DNA of 64,000 nucleotides from Chitinophaga barathri. Lineage in GTDB: Bacteria; Bacteroidota; Bacteroidia; Chitinophagales; Chitinophagaceae. Each line of letters begins with the position of its first letter. Positions within the stretch are counted from its first letter, which is position 1. The stretch is from the NCBI RefSeq assembly GCF_003807585.1, contig NZ_RMBX01000011.1, forward strand, positions 248,001-312,000. Direction: 5' to 3'. Below are positions 26,007 to 35,313 of the stretch, one piece after another. The position numbers were made by a program, and so were the translations under genes. The notes under the pieces are model-generated. The model saw only the letters and a list, made by a program, of their open reading frames with translations. It was not told the origin of the DNA and searched no databases.

Positions 26007-29000
26007 TTAGAACTTAATATCGGCGCCGAATGTGAACGCTTTCATGACAGGATATGAATCGTAATTTTTCTGTTCCGGGTCATGAAACTCTTTCATGCCG
26101 GAGAATGCGAACAGGTTCGTCCCGTTGAAGTACAGCTGTGCGCTGGAGAGGCCTATCCTGCGGGTCCAGTTTTGGGGCAGGTTGTAGGCGAGGTTCAGCA
26201 TTTTCATGCGGAAATAAGCGCCGTTCCTGATCCAGAAGGACGAAGCGGCGGCGCCTGCTTCAGCCCAGCCGCTCTGGCCCACGGGGCGGGGATATTTGCC
26301 GTCCGGGGTTTCGGGCGTGTATACGTCGCCTGCCCAGATCGGGTAATACGGGCGCACGTTCCCGCCATGCTGGCGCATACCGGCGCCTTCCTGGTTGCTG
26401 ATGATGCGGTCGTAGGAAGTAACGCCCTGGAAGAAGGTCTGTAAGGCCCAGTTTTTCCAGGATACATTGATGCCCATCCCGAAGTTGATGCGGGGAGTGG
26501 CGTTGGTGGACAGCAGTTGCATATCGTTCGCGTCGATCTTGCCGTCCGCGCCGGGAGCGTAGGCGTCGCCGCGCACATCCTCATACAGCAGCGCGCCCAG
26601 GTAGGGTTTGCGGCCGAACTGGGTGAAGTTTTTGGAGAGCAGCGCGTCCAGCTCCTGCTGCGTACGGATGATGCCGAGGGATTTGTAACCCACGATGCGG
26701 TTTTCCGGGCGGCCGATGCGTGATTCGAAATTGCGGTTGCCGGCGGGGCCGAAGATGGCGGTTTCATCGTAGATGTCCCATTGGTCTTTGGCATAACCGA
26801 GGTTGCCGGTCACGGAGTAGTTGATCTTGTTGCCGGCCGCGCGGTCACGCCATTCAAGGGTAAGCTCCCCGCCTCTGAAGGAACGGGCGGCGTAGTTCTC
26901 CGGCGCAAGATCAATGCCGTAATTGTCCGGCAGTTTCACTTCGCGCGATCCGAGGATGTCGGTCTCTTTGCGGAGGAATACGTCTATCGTACCGTTCAGC
27001 CTGCTTTTCAGGATGGAGAAGTCCAGGCCGGCGTTGTATGACGTAGAGGTGGCCCAGGTGAGGTCCGGGTTGGGTATCGGGCCCGGGCGGACGGTGGTAT
27101 ACAGGCGGTCGCCAAACATGTAGGAGCCCGCGTTCACGAAATAGTTGCGGTAAGAGAAGGGGGCGATCCGCTGATTGGCCACGTTCAGGTCATTACCAGT
27201 GGTACCGTACGAAGCACGGATCTTCAGTTCATCAAAGAAGCTGGTGGTGTTGCGGAAGAAATTCTCTTCGGAGATGCGCCATGCGGCGGATACGGACGGG
27301 AAAAAGCCCCAGCGTTTGTGCGCGGGGAACAGCGTGTTGCCGTCGTAGCGGAATGAGAATTCAGCGATGTATTTGCCGTCGTAGTTATAGTTCGCACGGC
27401 CGATCCATGACTGGCGGGCGCCTACTTCTTCCCAGGCGCTGGCGTCGCGGAACTGGCGGTCGCCGGAATAAGCGAAGGCCTGGTCGATATTTTCCAGGGG
27501 GATGGGGTTTTCAGCGCGCGATACAGCGCCGTAGCCGCCATTCTCCGCCTGTTCAAACACCACCAAAGCGTCTATCCCGTGTTTATTGAAAGTCCGATTG
27601 TAGTTCAGGAACCAGTTCAGCTGGTAGCTCCATAAAGTGGAGAGACGGTAATCCGTAAATGGCTGGTTCTGGCTGAAGTTAAAGATCACGACTTTGTTTT
27701 CGTCCGGCGGGCCGGGGATAAAGCGGTTGCCGTTCGGCTGAGCGGGTACGAATGAGTATGCTTTCTGGTAGGTCATGAACCGCTTGCGCATATAGTCATC
27801 CGCCACATAGTTGCCCACCACTTTGGAGGTGAGGCCTTTTACAAATTTCTCCAGGCTGATATCAATTCCCAGGATGGCGTTCATCTGGCGTTTGCGCAGG
27901 TTGATGTAACGGTTGCCCACCACCTGGTCTATCACGTTCCAGGCCTGGAAGCTACCCATCACCGGCTGTACGGGATAGGGCGTTATATAATCCGCCGGCT
28001 GCCCGTCCGCAGTGAGGAAAAAGGGAAAGGTTTTAGGCCAGTTGAAGGTCACGCGGTAGATGTCAGATACATCGTACTCATCATCGTTCTCGGCGCTGCC
28101 AAACGGCCAGAAAAAGCGGTCCTGGTTCTCCTGGAAAGCGGAGATGTTCAGGTTCACCTTGATGGCGTCCGATACTTTGGCGGTTACGTTGGAGCGGAGG
28201 TTCACCTTTTTATGTTCCAGGCTTTTGTAAGAGCCTTCTTCCGCGCGGTAGCTGAGCATGGAATAATACGTGATGCGGTCGCTGCCGCCGGATACGCTGA
28301 GGGAATGGCGCATGCTCCAGGGGTTCTGCCAGATGAAGTCGTTTACGTTGTATTTTTTGTCTTTGAAGTAATCGAACTCGGCCTGCCCGTTCGGCAGGGC
28401 GGTGCCCTGGAAGGCGGCTACACGGTTCTGGTAGATGAGCTCGTCCGTTGAGGTGGTCTTGTCGGAATGCAGCGTCATCGTGGGGCGGTTGGTGGTATAG
28501 TTCGTCTGGAAGTTGAACACCGGTTTCTGGCTCGTTCCTTTTTTGGTGGTCACGAGCACAACGCCGTTGCCCGCGCGGGAACCGTAGATGGAGGCTGTGG
28601 CCGCGTCTTTGAGGAAACTCATCTGGTCCACTTCTGCCGCTTCCAGCGCGTCGAATGCTTCTTTGTCGCGCACTACGCCGTCTATTACAAACAGCGGATC
28701 GCCGAAGCTGCCACGGATGCGGATGCTGGAAGATGCGCCCGCCAGGCCGGAGGTGTTGGTCACGTTCACGCCGGGAGCACGTCCCGCCAGTGCGTTGGAA
28801 AGGTTGGAAGGAGCGAGGTTCACCAGTTCGCCTGCATTCACGGCTGTTACAGCGCCGGTGAGGTTTACTTTCTTTTGCGTGCCATACCCTACCACTACCA
28901 GCTCATTGAGGCCTTTGGCGGAGGTGGTCATTACCACGTCCACACGGGGCTGAGCGCCCACGGCTATTTCCTGGACGTTGTACCCCACGAAGCGGAATAT

Positions 29001-29285
29001 AAGCACGGCGCCGGTATCCGGTACGCTGATGGTATACTCCCCGTTGGGATTGGTGACGGTGCCGGTGCTGGTGCCTTTCAGGGCAATGCTTACACCGGGC
29101 AGGCCGGTGCCGGTGCCATCGGTTACCTTACCGGATATCTTTTTGTCATAAGCCGTTGAATGCGGGCCTGCAAAGGCGGTAATCCCCGCGAGCAGCAGCA
29201 GCAGGGTGAGCAGGCCACGCCATGTCTGGCAGGCAAGCCGCAAGCGGCCTGAAGGCAGCTTCTTTTTTGAATGCATGAGTAGCAT
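26007..29285 (-). CDS. SusC/RagA-type TonB-dependent outer membrane transporter (locus 1)
   Basis: 1092 residues; ATG at 29276 is an equally likely start. A signal segment (LLTLLLLLAGITAFAG) precedes a carboxypeptidase-regulatory-like domain (KISGKVTDGTGTGLPGVSIALKGTSTGTVTNPNGEYTISV). Then come the SusC signature NELVVVGYGTQKKVNLTGAV, the plug with PGVNVTNTSG and DPLFVIDGVV, and the 22-stranded barrel ending in the aromatic F (FTFGADIKF). It imports oligomeric ligand across the outer membrane using TonB, with SusD as lid. A 629-base upstream region separates it from a divergent AraC gene. The substrate is not predictable from this window. Confidence 0.96.
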   Translation of the reverse strand: MLLMHSKKKLPSGRLRLACQTWRGLLTLLLLLAGITAFAGPHSTAYDKKISGKVTDGTGTGLPGVSIALKGTSTGTVTNPNGEYTISVPDTGAVLIFRFVGYNVQEIAVGAQPRVDVVMTTSAKGLNELVVVGYGTQKKVNLTGAVTAVNAGELVNLAPSNLSNALAGRAPGVNVTNTSGLAGASSSIRIRGSFGDPLFVIDGVVRDKEAFDALEAAEVDQMSFLKDAATASIYGSRAGNGVVLVTTKKGTSQKPVFNFQTNYTTNRPTMTLHSDKTTSTDELIYQNRVAAFQGTALPNGQAEFDYFKDKKYNVNDFIWQNPWSMRHSLSVSGGSDRITYYSMLSYRAEEGSYKSLEHKKVNLRSNVTAKVSDAIKVNLNISAFQENQDRFFWPFGSAENDDEYDVSDIYRVTFNWPKTFPFFLTADGQPADYITPYPVQPVMGSFQAWNVIDQVVGNRYINLRKRQMNAILGIDISLEKFVKGLTSKVVGNYVADDYMRKRFMTYQKAYSFVPAQPNGNRFIPGPPDENKVVIFNFSQNQPFTDYRLSTLWSYQLNWFLNYNRTFNKHGIDALVVFEQAENGGYGAVSRAENPIPLENIDQAFAYSGDRQFRDASAWEEVGARQSWIGRANYNYDGKYIAEFSFRYDGNTLFPAHKRWGFFPSVSAAWRISEENFFRNTTSFFDELKIRASYGTTGNDLNVANQRIAPFSYRNYFVNAGSYMFGDRLYTTVRPGPIPNPDLTWATSTSYNAGLDFSILKSRLNGTIDVFLRKETDILGSREVKLPDNYGIDLAPENYAARSFRGGELTLEWRDRAAGNKINYSVTGNLGYAKDQWDIYDETAIFGPAGNRNFESRIGRPENRIVGYKSLGIIRTQQELDALLSKNFTQFGRKPYLGALLYEDVRGDAYAPGADGKIDANDMQLLSTNATPRINFGMGINVSWKNWALQTFFQGVTSYDRIISNQEGAGMRQHGGNVRPYYPIWAGDVYTPETPDGKYPRPVGQSGWAEAGAAASSFWIRNGAYFRMKMLNLAYNLPQNWTRRIGLSSAQLYFNGTNLFAFSGMKEFHDPEQKNYDSYPVMKAFTFGADIKF

Positions 29286-29914
29286 AAGATTTGGTTTGTG
29301 TTAGGAAAATGAGAGGCCGGTTGGATACACGCAACAGCGTATTCAACAAATACTTTTGATTGATTTATTTGCCTGGATTAAAACGACAACGCGCACGCTA
29401 CAATGAGCAAATATGATTCACTGTTGTTTCAGGAAACGGTTCACATGGTTTTACAATAATTGAATGAATCAGGTTTTATAAGCTCGCAAGGCTTTACAAT
29501 GTCAGCATAATACGTTTACCGGGGAGTTGCAGCAGGGTGGATCAACACGTCGGAGGGACTCTACATCTTCTCCTTAATTCAGGCCAGTTGGCACTTTCCT
29601 CTAATTTAGATTTCAAAAACGCCTTGTCATACAAACTCCGTTCATAAAAATAGTATTCTTATCCGTAAATCCAAAGCAAGCATACACTGTTTCGGAGAAT
29701 TAATATTAAAACCAAATTAATAGCCAGCCCGGCCTTTTCCAGCCTGTATCGTGTCAAACCGACACAATGCCGTGGAACGAAAACGTATTCGTAAGGAACA
29801 TTCACGTTTATTGCCTTTCCCGTGCCGGGGCATCCGCCTTTCATACCTGTTATAGCCCAGCTATGGACTCCGGCCTTTTATTGCCGGTTATTTACAGTAA
29901 ATTGATATAGTTTA
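29286..29914. other. Long divergent regulatory region between susC (locus 1) and an AraC gene
   Basis: 629 bases with no convincing gene; the 61-codon minus-strand frame at 29659-29844 resembles nothing. Visible structure: the inverted repeat GTATT-CAACA-AATAC (29339-29353), CAAATATG at 29408-29415 (the minus-strand -7-like element also used by the second susC gene), and the inverted repeat GTGTC-AAACC-GACAC (29751-29765). The length suggests complex control of susC. Confidence 0.5.
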
Positions 29915-30718
29915 ATGCACAAGCCTATGCTTCACCTGAAAAGCGGAGAATACCTGGGATCGGTCAACAGCAACTGGCATGCGGACGGATTGCTGATCAG
30001 CGTGGCGGCTTATCCCGTCCCGGTCTTTGAGGGCTGGCATTGCCACGAAAACCATCATATCAGTTTTATCATACAGGGTGGCAATAACGAACAGCGCAAA
30101 GGCCGTGAGAAAGAAATACTCCCCGGGGAAGTGGTGAGCTACCGTAGCGGGGAACTGCACCGGAACTGTAATACCCAAACTCATTCCCGGAATATCAACC
30201 TTGAAATAAAAAGCGGCTTCTTCAGCCGGTACGGACTCGATGCGGATGTATTCAGCACCGGCGCTTTCCAGGGCGATGCAAAGTTCACCATCCTGAAGAT
30301 CTACAAAGAATGCCAGGCCGGGGATGACCGGTTTTCATCAGCGGTGCATAGTTTGCTGCTGAGCCTGCTAAGGCCCGGAGATCCGGCGCCAGCCTGTATC
30401 CCCCGGTGGGTAACGATGTTGCGGGAGGTCCTGAACGACCGCTGGGATGATAATATACCGTTGCAGGAACTCGCCCGGCTGGTGCAGGTGCACCCCGTAA
30501 CCATCTCAAAATATTTTCCGCGGTATTTCCACTGTACCCTGGGAGAATATATCCGTAAACTGCGCATCGAAAAGGCCCTCAGCCTGATGCGGACCGCGAA
30601 GCTACCACTCACCGCCATTGCCCATCAATGCGGCTTTTTTGATCAAAGCCATTTCATCAGGACATTCAAAGACATGACCGGCTTTTTGCCCGGCGGGTAT
30701 AAAAAGATAGGAGGCTAA
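29915..30718 (+). CDS. AraC-family transcriptional regulator
   Basis: 267 residues. The N-terminal part is a cupin sensor: GWHCHENHHISFIIQGGNNEQRKGREKEILPGEVVSYRSGELHRN, with several histidines. The C-terminal part is the AraC DNA-binding domain: IPLQELARLVQVHPVTISKYFPRYFHCTLGEYIRKLRIEKALSLM (first HTH) and LTAIAHQCGFFDQSHFIRTFKDMTGFLPGGYKK (second HTH with the conserved family end). It is divergent from the first susC gene across 629 bases and 59 bases before an S41 peptidase gene, so either could be a target. The ligand is unknown. Confidence 0.92.
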   Translation: MHKPMLHLKSGEYLGSVNSNWHADGLLISVAAYPVPVFEGWHCHENHHISFIIQGGNNEQRKGREKEILPGEVVSYRSGELHRNCNTQTHSRNINLEIKSGFFSRYGLDADVFSTGAFQGDAKFTILKIYKECQAGDDRFSSAVHSLLLSLLRPGDPAPACIPRWVTMLREVLNDRWDDNIPLQELARLVQVHPVTISKYFPRYFHCTLGEYIRKLRIEKALSLMRTAKLPLTAIAHQCGFFDQSHFIRTFKDMTGFLPGGYKKIGG

Positions 30719-30749
30719 CCTGGTACAATTCCCGGTGGTAAACCCCGCG

Positions 30750-30757
30750 TAATTTTG
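30750..30757 (+). promoter_or_regulatory. -7 promoter element of the S41 peptidase gene
   Basis: TAATTTTG fits TAnnTTTG exactly and lies 20 bases before the ATG at 30778. There is no clear TTG at the -33 position. Confidence 0.4.
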
Positions 30758-30777
30758 TTGTAAATCCAACATCCGCC

Positions 30778-31743
30778 ATGAAGATCGTCCTTTCATTTAT
30801 CTGCCTCATTTTCTCCTGCGCTGTCTGCGCCCAGAGCGCCGGTCCCAAAGAGATACGGGAAGCGGTGAACGCTATTGCCCGGCACATCGGAGACAATTAT
30901 GTATATCCTGAAAAAGGAAAACGGATCGCCGCTTATCTGCAACAGGAATATAAAAAGGGAACCTTTGCCAGCTGCAATAGCTGGAACATGTTCGATTCCC
31001 TGGCTACGCATCACCTTCGTGAATTCAGCCACGACGGCCACCTGTATGTCAGGAACGACCCGGAAACAGTACAGGGCCTGAGAGAAGCGGAACGTAAAGG
31101 AAAGGACACCACGAAGGCTTTTAGTTATGATGCATTTTATTACGGGCAGAAGGCGGTTGAAAACAATTTTGGTTTCAGGGAAGTGAGTATCACCGGTGAA
31201 AACATCGGTTATATCAAAGTCTCGGAGATCAATATCTCTTCCAAAAGCCTTCCCGTGCTGTTTGCCGCGATGCGTTTCGTGGCGCATACTAAAGCGCTGA
31301 TCATCGATCTGCGGGACAATGGCGGGGGCGGCAGCGATGTGGGCGCGGTGTTTGAAAGTTTTTTCCTTCCAAAAGATGTGCCCCTGCTGGAATTCAGAAG
31401 CAGGCATGGCCCGCCTGTATTGGAAAAGACGGTGAACTGGCTCACCGAACCTAAGTATGAACAGCCTTTGTATATCCTGGTGAACAACCGGACGGCCTCC
31501 GCGGCCGAGGCATTTGCCTATTCGTTACAGGCTTTGAAGAGAGCAAAGATTGTCGGGCAGCCTTCGGCGGGAGGGGCGCATATGAATACCTGGTACGTGG
31601 TGAATGATCAGCTGATCGTCTCGGTATCCACCGCGGCGCCTGCAAGGCCCGGTACGGAAGAGTCCTGGGAGCGGAAAGGCGTGCAGCCGGATCACCTGGC
31701 AGAAAAGGGAAAGGAGCGGGAGTATGTGCTTCAGATGAAATAG
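30778..31743 (+). CDS. S41-family (C-terminal-processing-like) serine peptidase, exported
   Basis: 321 residues with a signal peptide (MKIVLSFICLIFSCAVCAQ). The helical lead (EIREAVNAIARHIGDNYVYPEKGKRIAAYL) and LREFSHDGHLYV resemble the tricorn-core N-terminal part of retinol-binding-protein-like S41 enzymes. There is no PDZ domain. The catalytic core has the strand ALIIDLRDNGGGGS (173-186), the catalytic serine S241 in NNRTASAAEAFAYSLQ with E244, and the substrate loop QPSAGGAHM. It probably cleaves peptides in the periplasm or at the surface. Single gene after the AraC regulator; a strong bidirectional terminator follows. Confidence 0.9.
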   Translation: MKIVLSFICLIFSCAVCAQSAGPKEIREAVNAIARHIGDNYVYPEKGKRIAAYLQQEYKKGTFASCNSWNMFDSLATHHLREFSHDGHLYVRNDPETVQGLREAERKGKDTTKAFSYDAFYYGQKAVENNFGFREVSITGENIGYIKVSEINISSKSLPVLFAAMRFVAHTKALIIDLRDNGGGGSDVGAVFESFFLPKDVPLLEFRSRHGPPVLEKTVNWLTEPKYEQPLYILVNNRTASAAEAFAYSLQALKRAKIVGQPSAGGAHMNTWYVVNDQLIVSVSTAAPARPGTEESWERKGVQPDHLAEKGKEREYVLQMK

Positions 31744-31762
31744 AAGTCTTCCATACAAAAAG

Positions 31763-31799
31763 AAAAGGCTCCCGGCATAAACACCCGGGAGCCTTTTTT
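31763..31799. terminator. Bidirectional terminator between the S41 peptidase and sialidase genes
   Basis: A 13-bp stem AAAAGGCTCCCGG (31763-31775) with its complement at 31785-31797, followed by T on the plus strand and preceded by A, so it works for both convergent transcripts. Confidence 0.85.
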
Positions 31800-31811
31800 C
31801 GCTGCTTTGCA

Positions 31812-33458
31812 TTACAGTAATTCTTCCAGCGGTATTGCCTGGAACACCAGGTCCGCCTGGCTGCTTTCGTATAGGATTCCTATCGTATCGTTGTCTATAC
31901 TGGTGAGGCAGGAATAGCCGCGGCTTTTCTCTTCATCCAGTAATATCTTTTTGCTGGCGGGCCATGTTTTGCCGTCGTCAAAACTGATTTTAATGGTCAT
32001 GTTTTTACGGGCTGTTTTAAAATCCGGGTTGGAGAATAACAGCACGGATCTTTTCTGCCCGTTCTTCACATAATCGTGGCGGATGATGCTGGCCATGCAG
32101 GTTGGTTCCGGCAGGGCGTTGCGGGAAGTGGGATGCCTGGCCCAGGTCTGTCCCAGGTTTTGCGTCACGGCTATCACCCTTCCGTTGGTAGCACCGGTGT
32201 CCCTGCTGTTTGCGCCGGAGCGCATGTTCAGCATGATGGAGCCGTCGCTGAGCTCTACCGCCATGTTTTCCGTGGTGGATTCAGGCGCGGCTCTTTCGCC
32301 GGTGTGCCAGGTGTTGCCGCCGTCTTTGCTGTAACTGATGGTGGAGAAGGCCCTTCCTTTGTTATCCCTGCCTTGTGTGGGGAACACGAGTGTACCGTCT
32401 TTCAGCGTGATACCGGAGCCCGGTGCGGGCGCCCACAGCCACCAGTCTTCTTTTTTACCCATACGCGTCACGTTCACCGGTTTGCTCCAGGTGGCGCCGT
32501 TGTCCGTGCTTTTGACGATGAGGAACTGGCAGGTTTGTTTTTCACCAAAGCCCGGTTGCGAGCCTTTGGTCTTCCATTGATGGTTCCAGATGGTACTGGT
32601 ATCTGTGAGGCCTTCCACCCATTTGCCCGTAGTGTCTATCACGCCGTACATCCAGAGGCCGGCGATATAGATCGTACCGGTGTTTTTGTCCACGAGTATA
32701 TTCGCGTCGGACACGCCGTTGAACTTCTCCGGCAGGCCGCCCCATGCGCCCATGTCTATCACGGTCTGCATCGGCTGCCAGGTTTTTCCCTTGTCGAAGC
32801 TGCGGGACAGGCCGATGTCTATATTGCCCTGTAAGTCCCTGCCGCTTTCCCTGCGCGCGTCGTATATGGCGAGCAGCGTGCCGTCTTTGGCGGTGGCCAG
32901 CCCGGGGATGCGGTGGGTGTGTACATTGTCCTGGTTGTGCTGCCGCAAGGCAACGCCGGTGCGGTGTGTATAGTTGCCGGCAGCTATTTTCAGGGGCTTG
33001 CCGTTTACCCGTACGGCGGCGGCGTCGATATGCAGGCGCGCGTTTAATGGTATGCCGGCGGAGGGGGACACGCTCACCCAGAGGTAGTTCGCGCCGCGTT
33101 GTAAGGGCAGGTTTCCTTTCAGTACGATCTTTTCCGCCGCAGGGGAGGGCGCTTCGGCGAATAATGTTTTACCCGCCGGTTTATCGCCTTTCCATACCGC
33201 GCTGTCTGCACCGGCCGCATATATGCGGACGTTTTGCAGGTAACGGGGCAGGGCGGCGCCTTTCAGCTGTATGTCCACCTGCTGCAATGTTTCATGATCT
33301 TCTTTTACATCTACCCTGATGCGGATAACGGGATTGATGTCTTTCCCCGTGAGCACCGGTACTTTGTATTTCTGTTGTGCTGCCTCCTGCGCCGACAATA
33401 CGGCGGGGAGAAGGCAGCACAGCATTGCGCCTGTGATTGTTCTGAAAGTTTGCTGCAT
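31812..33458 (-). CDS. Exo-alpha-sialidase (GH33) with N-terminal accessory domain
   Basis: 548 residues with a signal peptide (MQQTFRTITGAMLCCLLPAVLSAQ). An N-terminal beta domain (about 35-155) matches the BNR-associated/CBM-like module of Bacteroidota sialidases. The catalytic propeller starts with THRIPGLA (R183), followed by LLAIYDARRE (D200). Four Asp boxes are seen: SFDKGKTW (220-227), STDNGATW (317-324), SKDGGNTW (377-384) and SFDDGKTW (492-499). NMRSGANSR supplies a further arginine (R413), and SRGYSCLTS (Y515) fits the nucleophile, with E531 in ILYE. It releases terminal sialic acid from glycans at the surface or in the periplasm. It starts one base after the susD stop, so the operon susC-susD-sialidase points to sialoglycan import. 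Confidence 0.95.
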   Translation of the reverse strand: MQQTFRTITGAMLCCLLPAVLSAQEAAQQKYKVPVLTGKDINPVIRIRVDVKEDHETLQQVDIQLKGAALPRYLQNVRIYAAGADSAVWKGDKPAGKTLFAEAPSPAAEKIVLKGNLPLQRGANYLWVSVSPSAGIPLNARLHIDAAAVRVNGKPLKIAAGNYTHRTGVALRQHNQDNVHTHRIPGLATAKDGTLLAIYDARRESGRDLQGNIDIGLSRSFDKGKTWQPMQTVIDMGAWGGLPEKFNGVSDANILVDKNTGTIYIAGLWMYGVIDTTGKWVEGLTDTSTIWNHQWKTKGSQPGFGEKQTCQFLIVKSTDNGATWSKPVNVTRMGKKEDWWLWAPAPGSGITLKDGTLVFPTQGRDNKGRAFSTISYSKDGGNTWHTGERAAPESTTENMAVELSDGSIMLNMRSGANSRDTGATNGRVIAVTQNLGQTWARHPTSRNALPEPTCMASIIRHDYVKNGQKRSVLLFSNPDFKTARKNMTIKISFDDGKTWPASKKILLDEEKSRGYSCLTSIDNDTIGILYESSQADLVFQAIPLEELL

Positions 33459-33459
33459 A

Positions 33460-35295
33460 TTAGTAACCCATTGTTTGTACCATCTTGAAATTTTTATTCA
33501 CCTCGCTTTGCGGCAGCGGTAAAAGGTTGTAACGGTCGTACCAGATGCGTGTGCTGGTCCTGGTGCGTTCGTAGTACGCGGGATCGCCAAGGCTGGTGCC
33601 GGTGAATACGTTCATGCCATGAAACTCGCCCGCCTGCCTGCCTTCCGGTTGGTTGACGATCTTCCACCTGCGTACATCAAAGAAGCGGTGGCCTTCGTAT
33701 GCCAGCTCAATGCAGCGTTCTCTTTGTATCAGTTTGCGGATGGCGGCCTGGTCCGGTCCCGCATTTACTACGGGGATGCCCGCGCGGGTGCGTACGGCGT
33801 TCAGGTATTTCAGCACGTCCGCGTTGCCGGGATCTGATTCGTTTAATGCTTCGGCATAGTTGAGGTACAGTTCCGCGAGGCGGATATACATCGCTGGGCG
33901 CACCACGTTGCCGGCATTGCTCTGGAGGTTCCTGCCCACATTGGTGTTTTTGCGCACGAGGTAACCTGTTTTGGGATACATGGTCTGGCTGCCGTTTGCA
34001 TTGCCGGAGTTGCCGGTGGGCCAGAATTCTACCCTGGTTATGCCGGTTTTGGGCACAAACGGAACGGTGGAGCCGTTGAAAGTGATGTTCGCGTAAAATC
34101 TCGGCTCCCGTTTCATGTACATGTTGGAAGTGCCGGCCACATAAAAACCTGTTTTGGCGGTAGCCGTAAACCCGTCCTCCTCATATTCGCTGTCATCTTC
34201 TTCGATGTTTTTACCATTGTACATCCTGTACCGGTCCACCATTTCCTGGGGCACGGACAATACCGCAACGGTCTTGGTCCCATTGGCGGCGCGGGGAGCG
34301 GAATGTTCTTCCCAAACGGAATACCCCGTCACGGTCCTGATCCAGATGCCTTCGTCGCTCCACCCTGTCAGGAAGAGGCCACGCACGGAATTCACGGCTG
34401 CAAGGAAAGGATCGTTGTTGGTGACCTTGTATAGTTTTTTGCCCATGTCTTCAGCATGGTCGATGGCTGCCTTAGCGGCCTGCGCTGCTTCGGCCCATTT
34501 GGCGGGGTTTGCGGTGAGGTTCATCAGCGCGCCGCCGTCTGTATTCCTGAAACTGGTAAAATCGCTGTTGCCGTTAAAAAGCGGGCTGGCGTCGTACAGG
34601 CGCACCTGGCTCTGTACGGCTTCTATGATCAGTTTGGTAATGCGGCCCGTCTGCGAAAGATCATCCTCACCGGAAGAAGGCACCACATGTTTTTCAGGTA
34701 CCAACGCTTTAGCGGCCTCCATTTCAGCGAGGATGTAGTTAATACACTCGCTCCAGGTGTTCCGGGGCAGCTGGAAGTTGTCATCCACACCGGCCACCCT
34801 GTCGCCCACGAGCACCACGGGGCCATACAGTTTGATCAGCATCCAGTAATAGTTCGCCCGCAGGAAACGCGCTTCGCCGGTATACTGGCGGATCAGCTCT
34901 TCGCCGTTCGGTTCTTTCAGCAGATTGGTCTTGCTGTTGTCGATATTGGCCATGAAGATATTGGCCAGGCGGATGGCCTGGTAATAGCTGGTATAAACGT
35001 TGATGCCGCTCTGGCTGCTAAGATTGCCCGCCCCGATGATGGAAGGAGCGTTCAGCTCCAGTTCATCGCTCAGTTCGGCCAGGCCTCTGCCGGTAACGCT
35101 GCCATCCGCCCATACATCGGGCAGGCGGTTGTATACGCCGGACAGCCAGTTTTCCGCTTCCAGTTTGTTCTGAAAAACCATCTCGATGGTTTGCAGGTCT
35201 TTGGGCGCATTGTCAAAAAAACCTTTTTCGCAGCCTGTCAGCAGGAGGGCTGCCATGACGATGAACGCTGTATAATGGGTGATATGTTTTTTCAT
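33460..35295 (-). CDS. SusD/RagB-family surface lipoprotein (sialoglycan locus)
   Basis: 611 residues with a lipoprotein signal peptide ending LLLTGC (C22). SusD features: AENWLSGVYNRLPDVW, the helical core EARFLRANYYWMLIKLYGPVVLVGD, the C-terminal VLKYLNAVRTRAGIPVV, IELAYEGHRFFDVRRWKIVNQ, and the end LLPLPQSEVNKNF. As partner of the next SusC protein it binds glycan at the cell surface. The sialidase gene follows after one base, so sialylated oligosaccharide or sialic acid is the likely ligand, comparable in layout to the NanO/NanU pairs of Bacteroides; this is inference from gene order. Confidence 0.95.
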   Translation of the reverse strand: MKKHITHYTAFIVMAALLLTGCEKGFFDNAPKDLQTIEMVFQNKLEAENWLSGVYNRLPDVWADGSVTGRGLAELSDELELNAPSIIGAGNLSSQSGINVYTSYYQAIRLANIFMANIDNSKTNLLKEPNGEELIRQYTGEARFLRANYYWMLIKLYGPVVLVGDRVAGVDDNFQLPRNTWSECINYILAEMEAAKALVPEKHVVPSSGEDDLSQTGRITKLIIEAVQSQVRLYDASPLFNGNSDFTSFRNTDGGALMNLTANPAKWAEAAQAAKAAIDHAEDMGKKLYKVTNNDPFLAAVNSVRGLFLTGWSDEGIWIRTVTGYSVWEEHSAPRAANGTKTVAVLSVPQEMVDRYRMYNGKNIEEDDSEYEEDGFTATAKTGFYVAGTSNMYMKREPRFYANITFNGSTVPFVPKTGITRVEFWPTGNSGNANGSQTMYPKTGYLVRKNTNVGRNLQSNAGNVVRPAMYIRLAELYLNYAEALNESDPGNADVLKYLNAVRTRAGIPVVNAGPDQAAIRKLIQRERCIELAYEGHRFFDVRRWKIVNQPEGRQAGEFHGMNVFTGTSLGDPAYYERTRTSTRIWYDRYNLLPLPQSEVNKNFKMVQTMGY

Positions 35296-35313
35296 GGTAG
35301 TATGCTTATGCTG

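Noticed and set aside
29659..29844. 61-codon minus-strand frame in the susC/AraC divergent region
   Set aside because: No family resemblance, no promoter or ribosome site, and the surroundings look regulatory.
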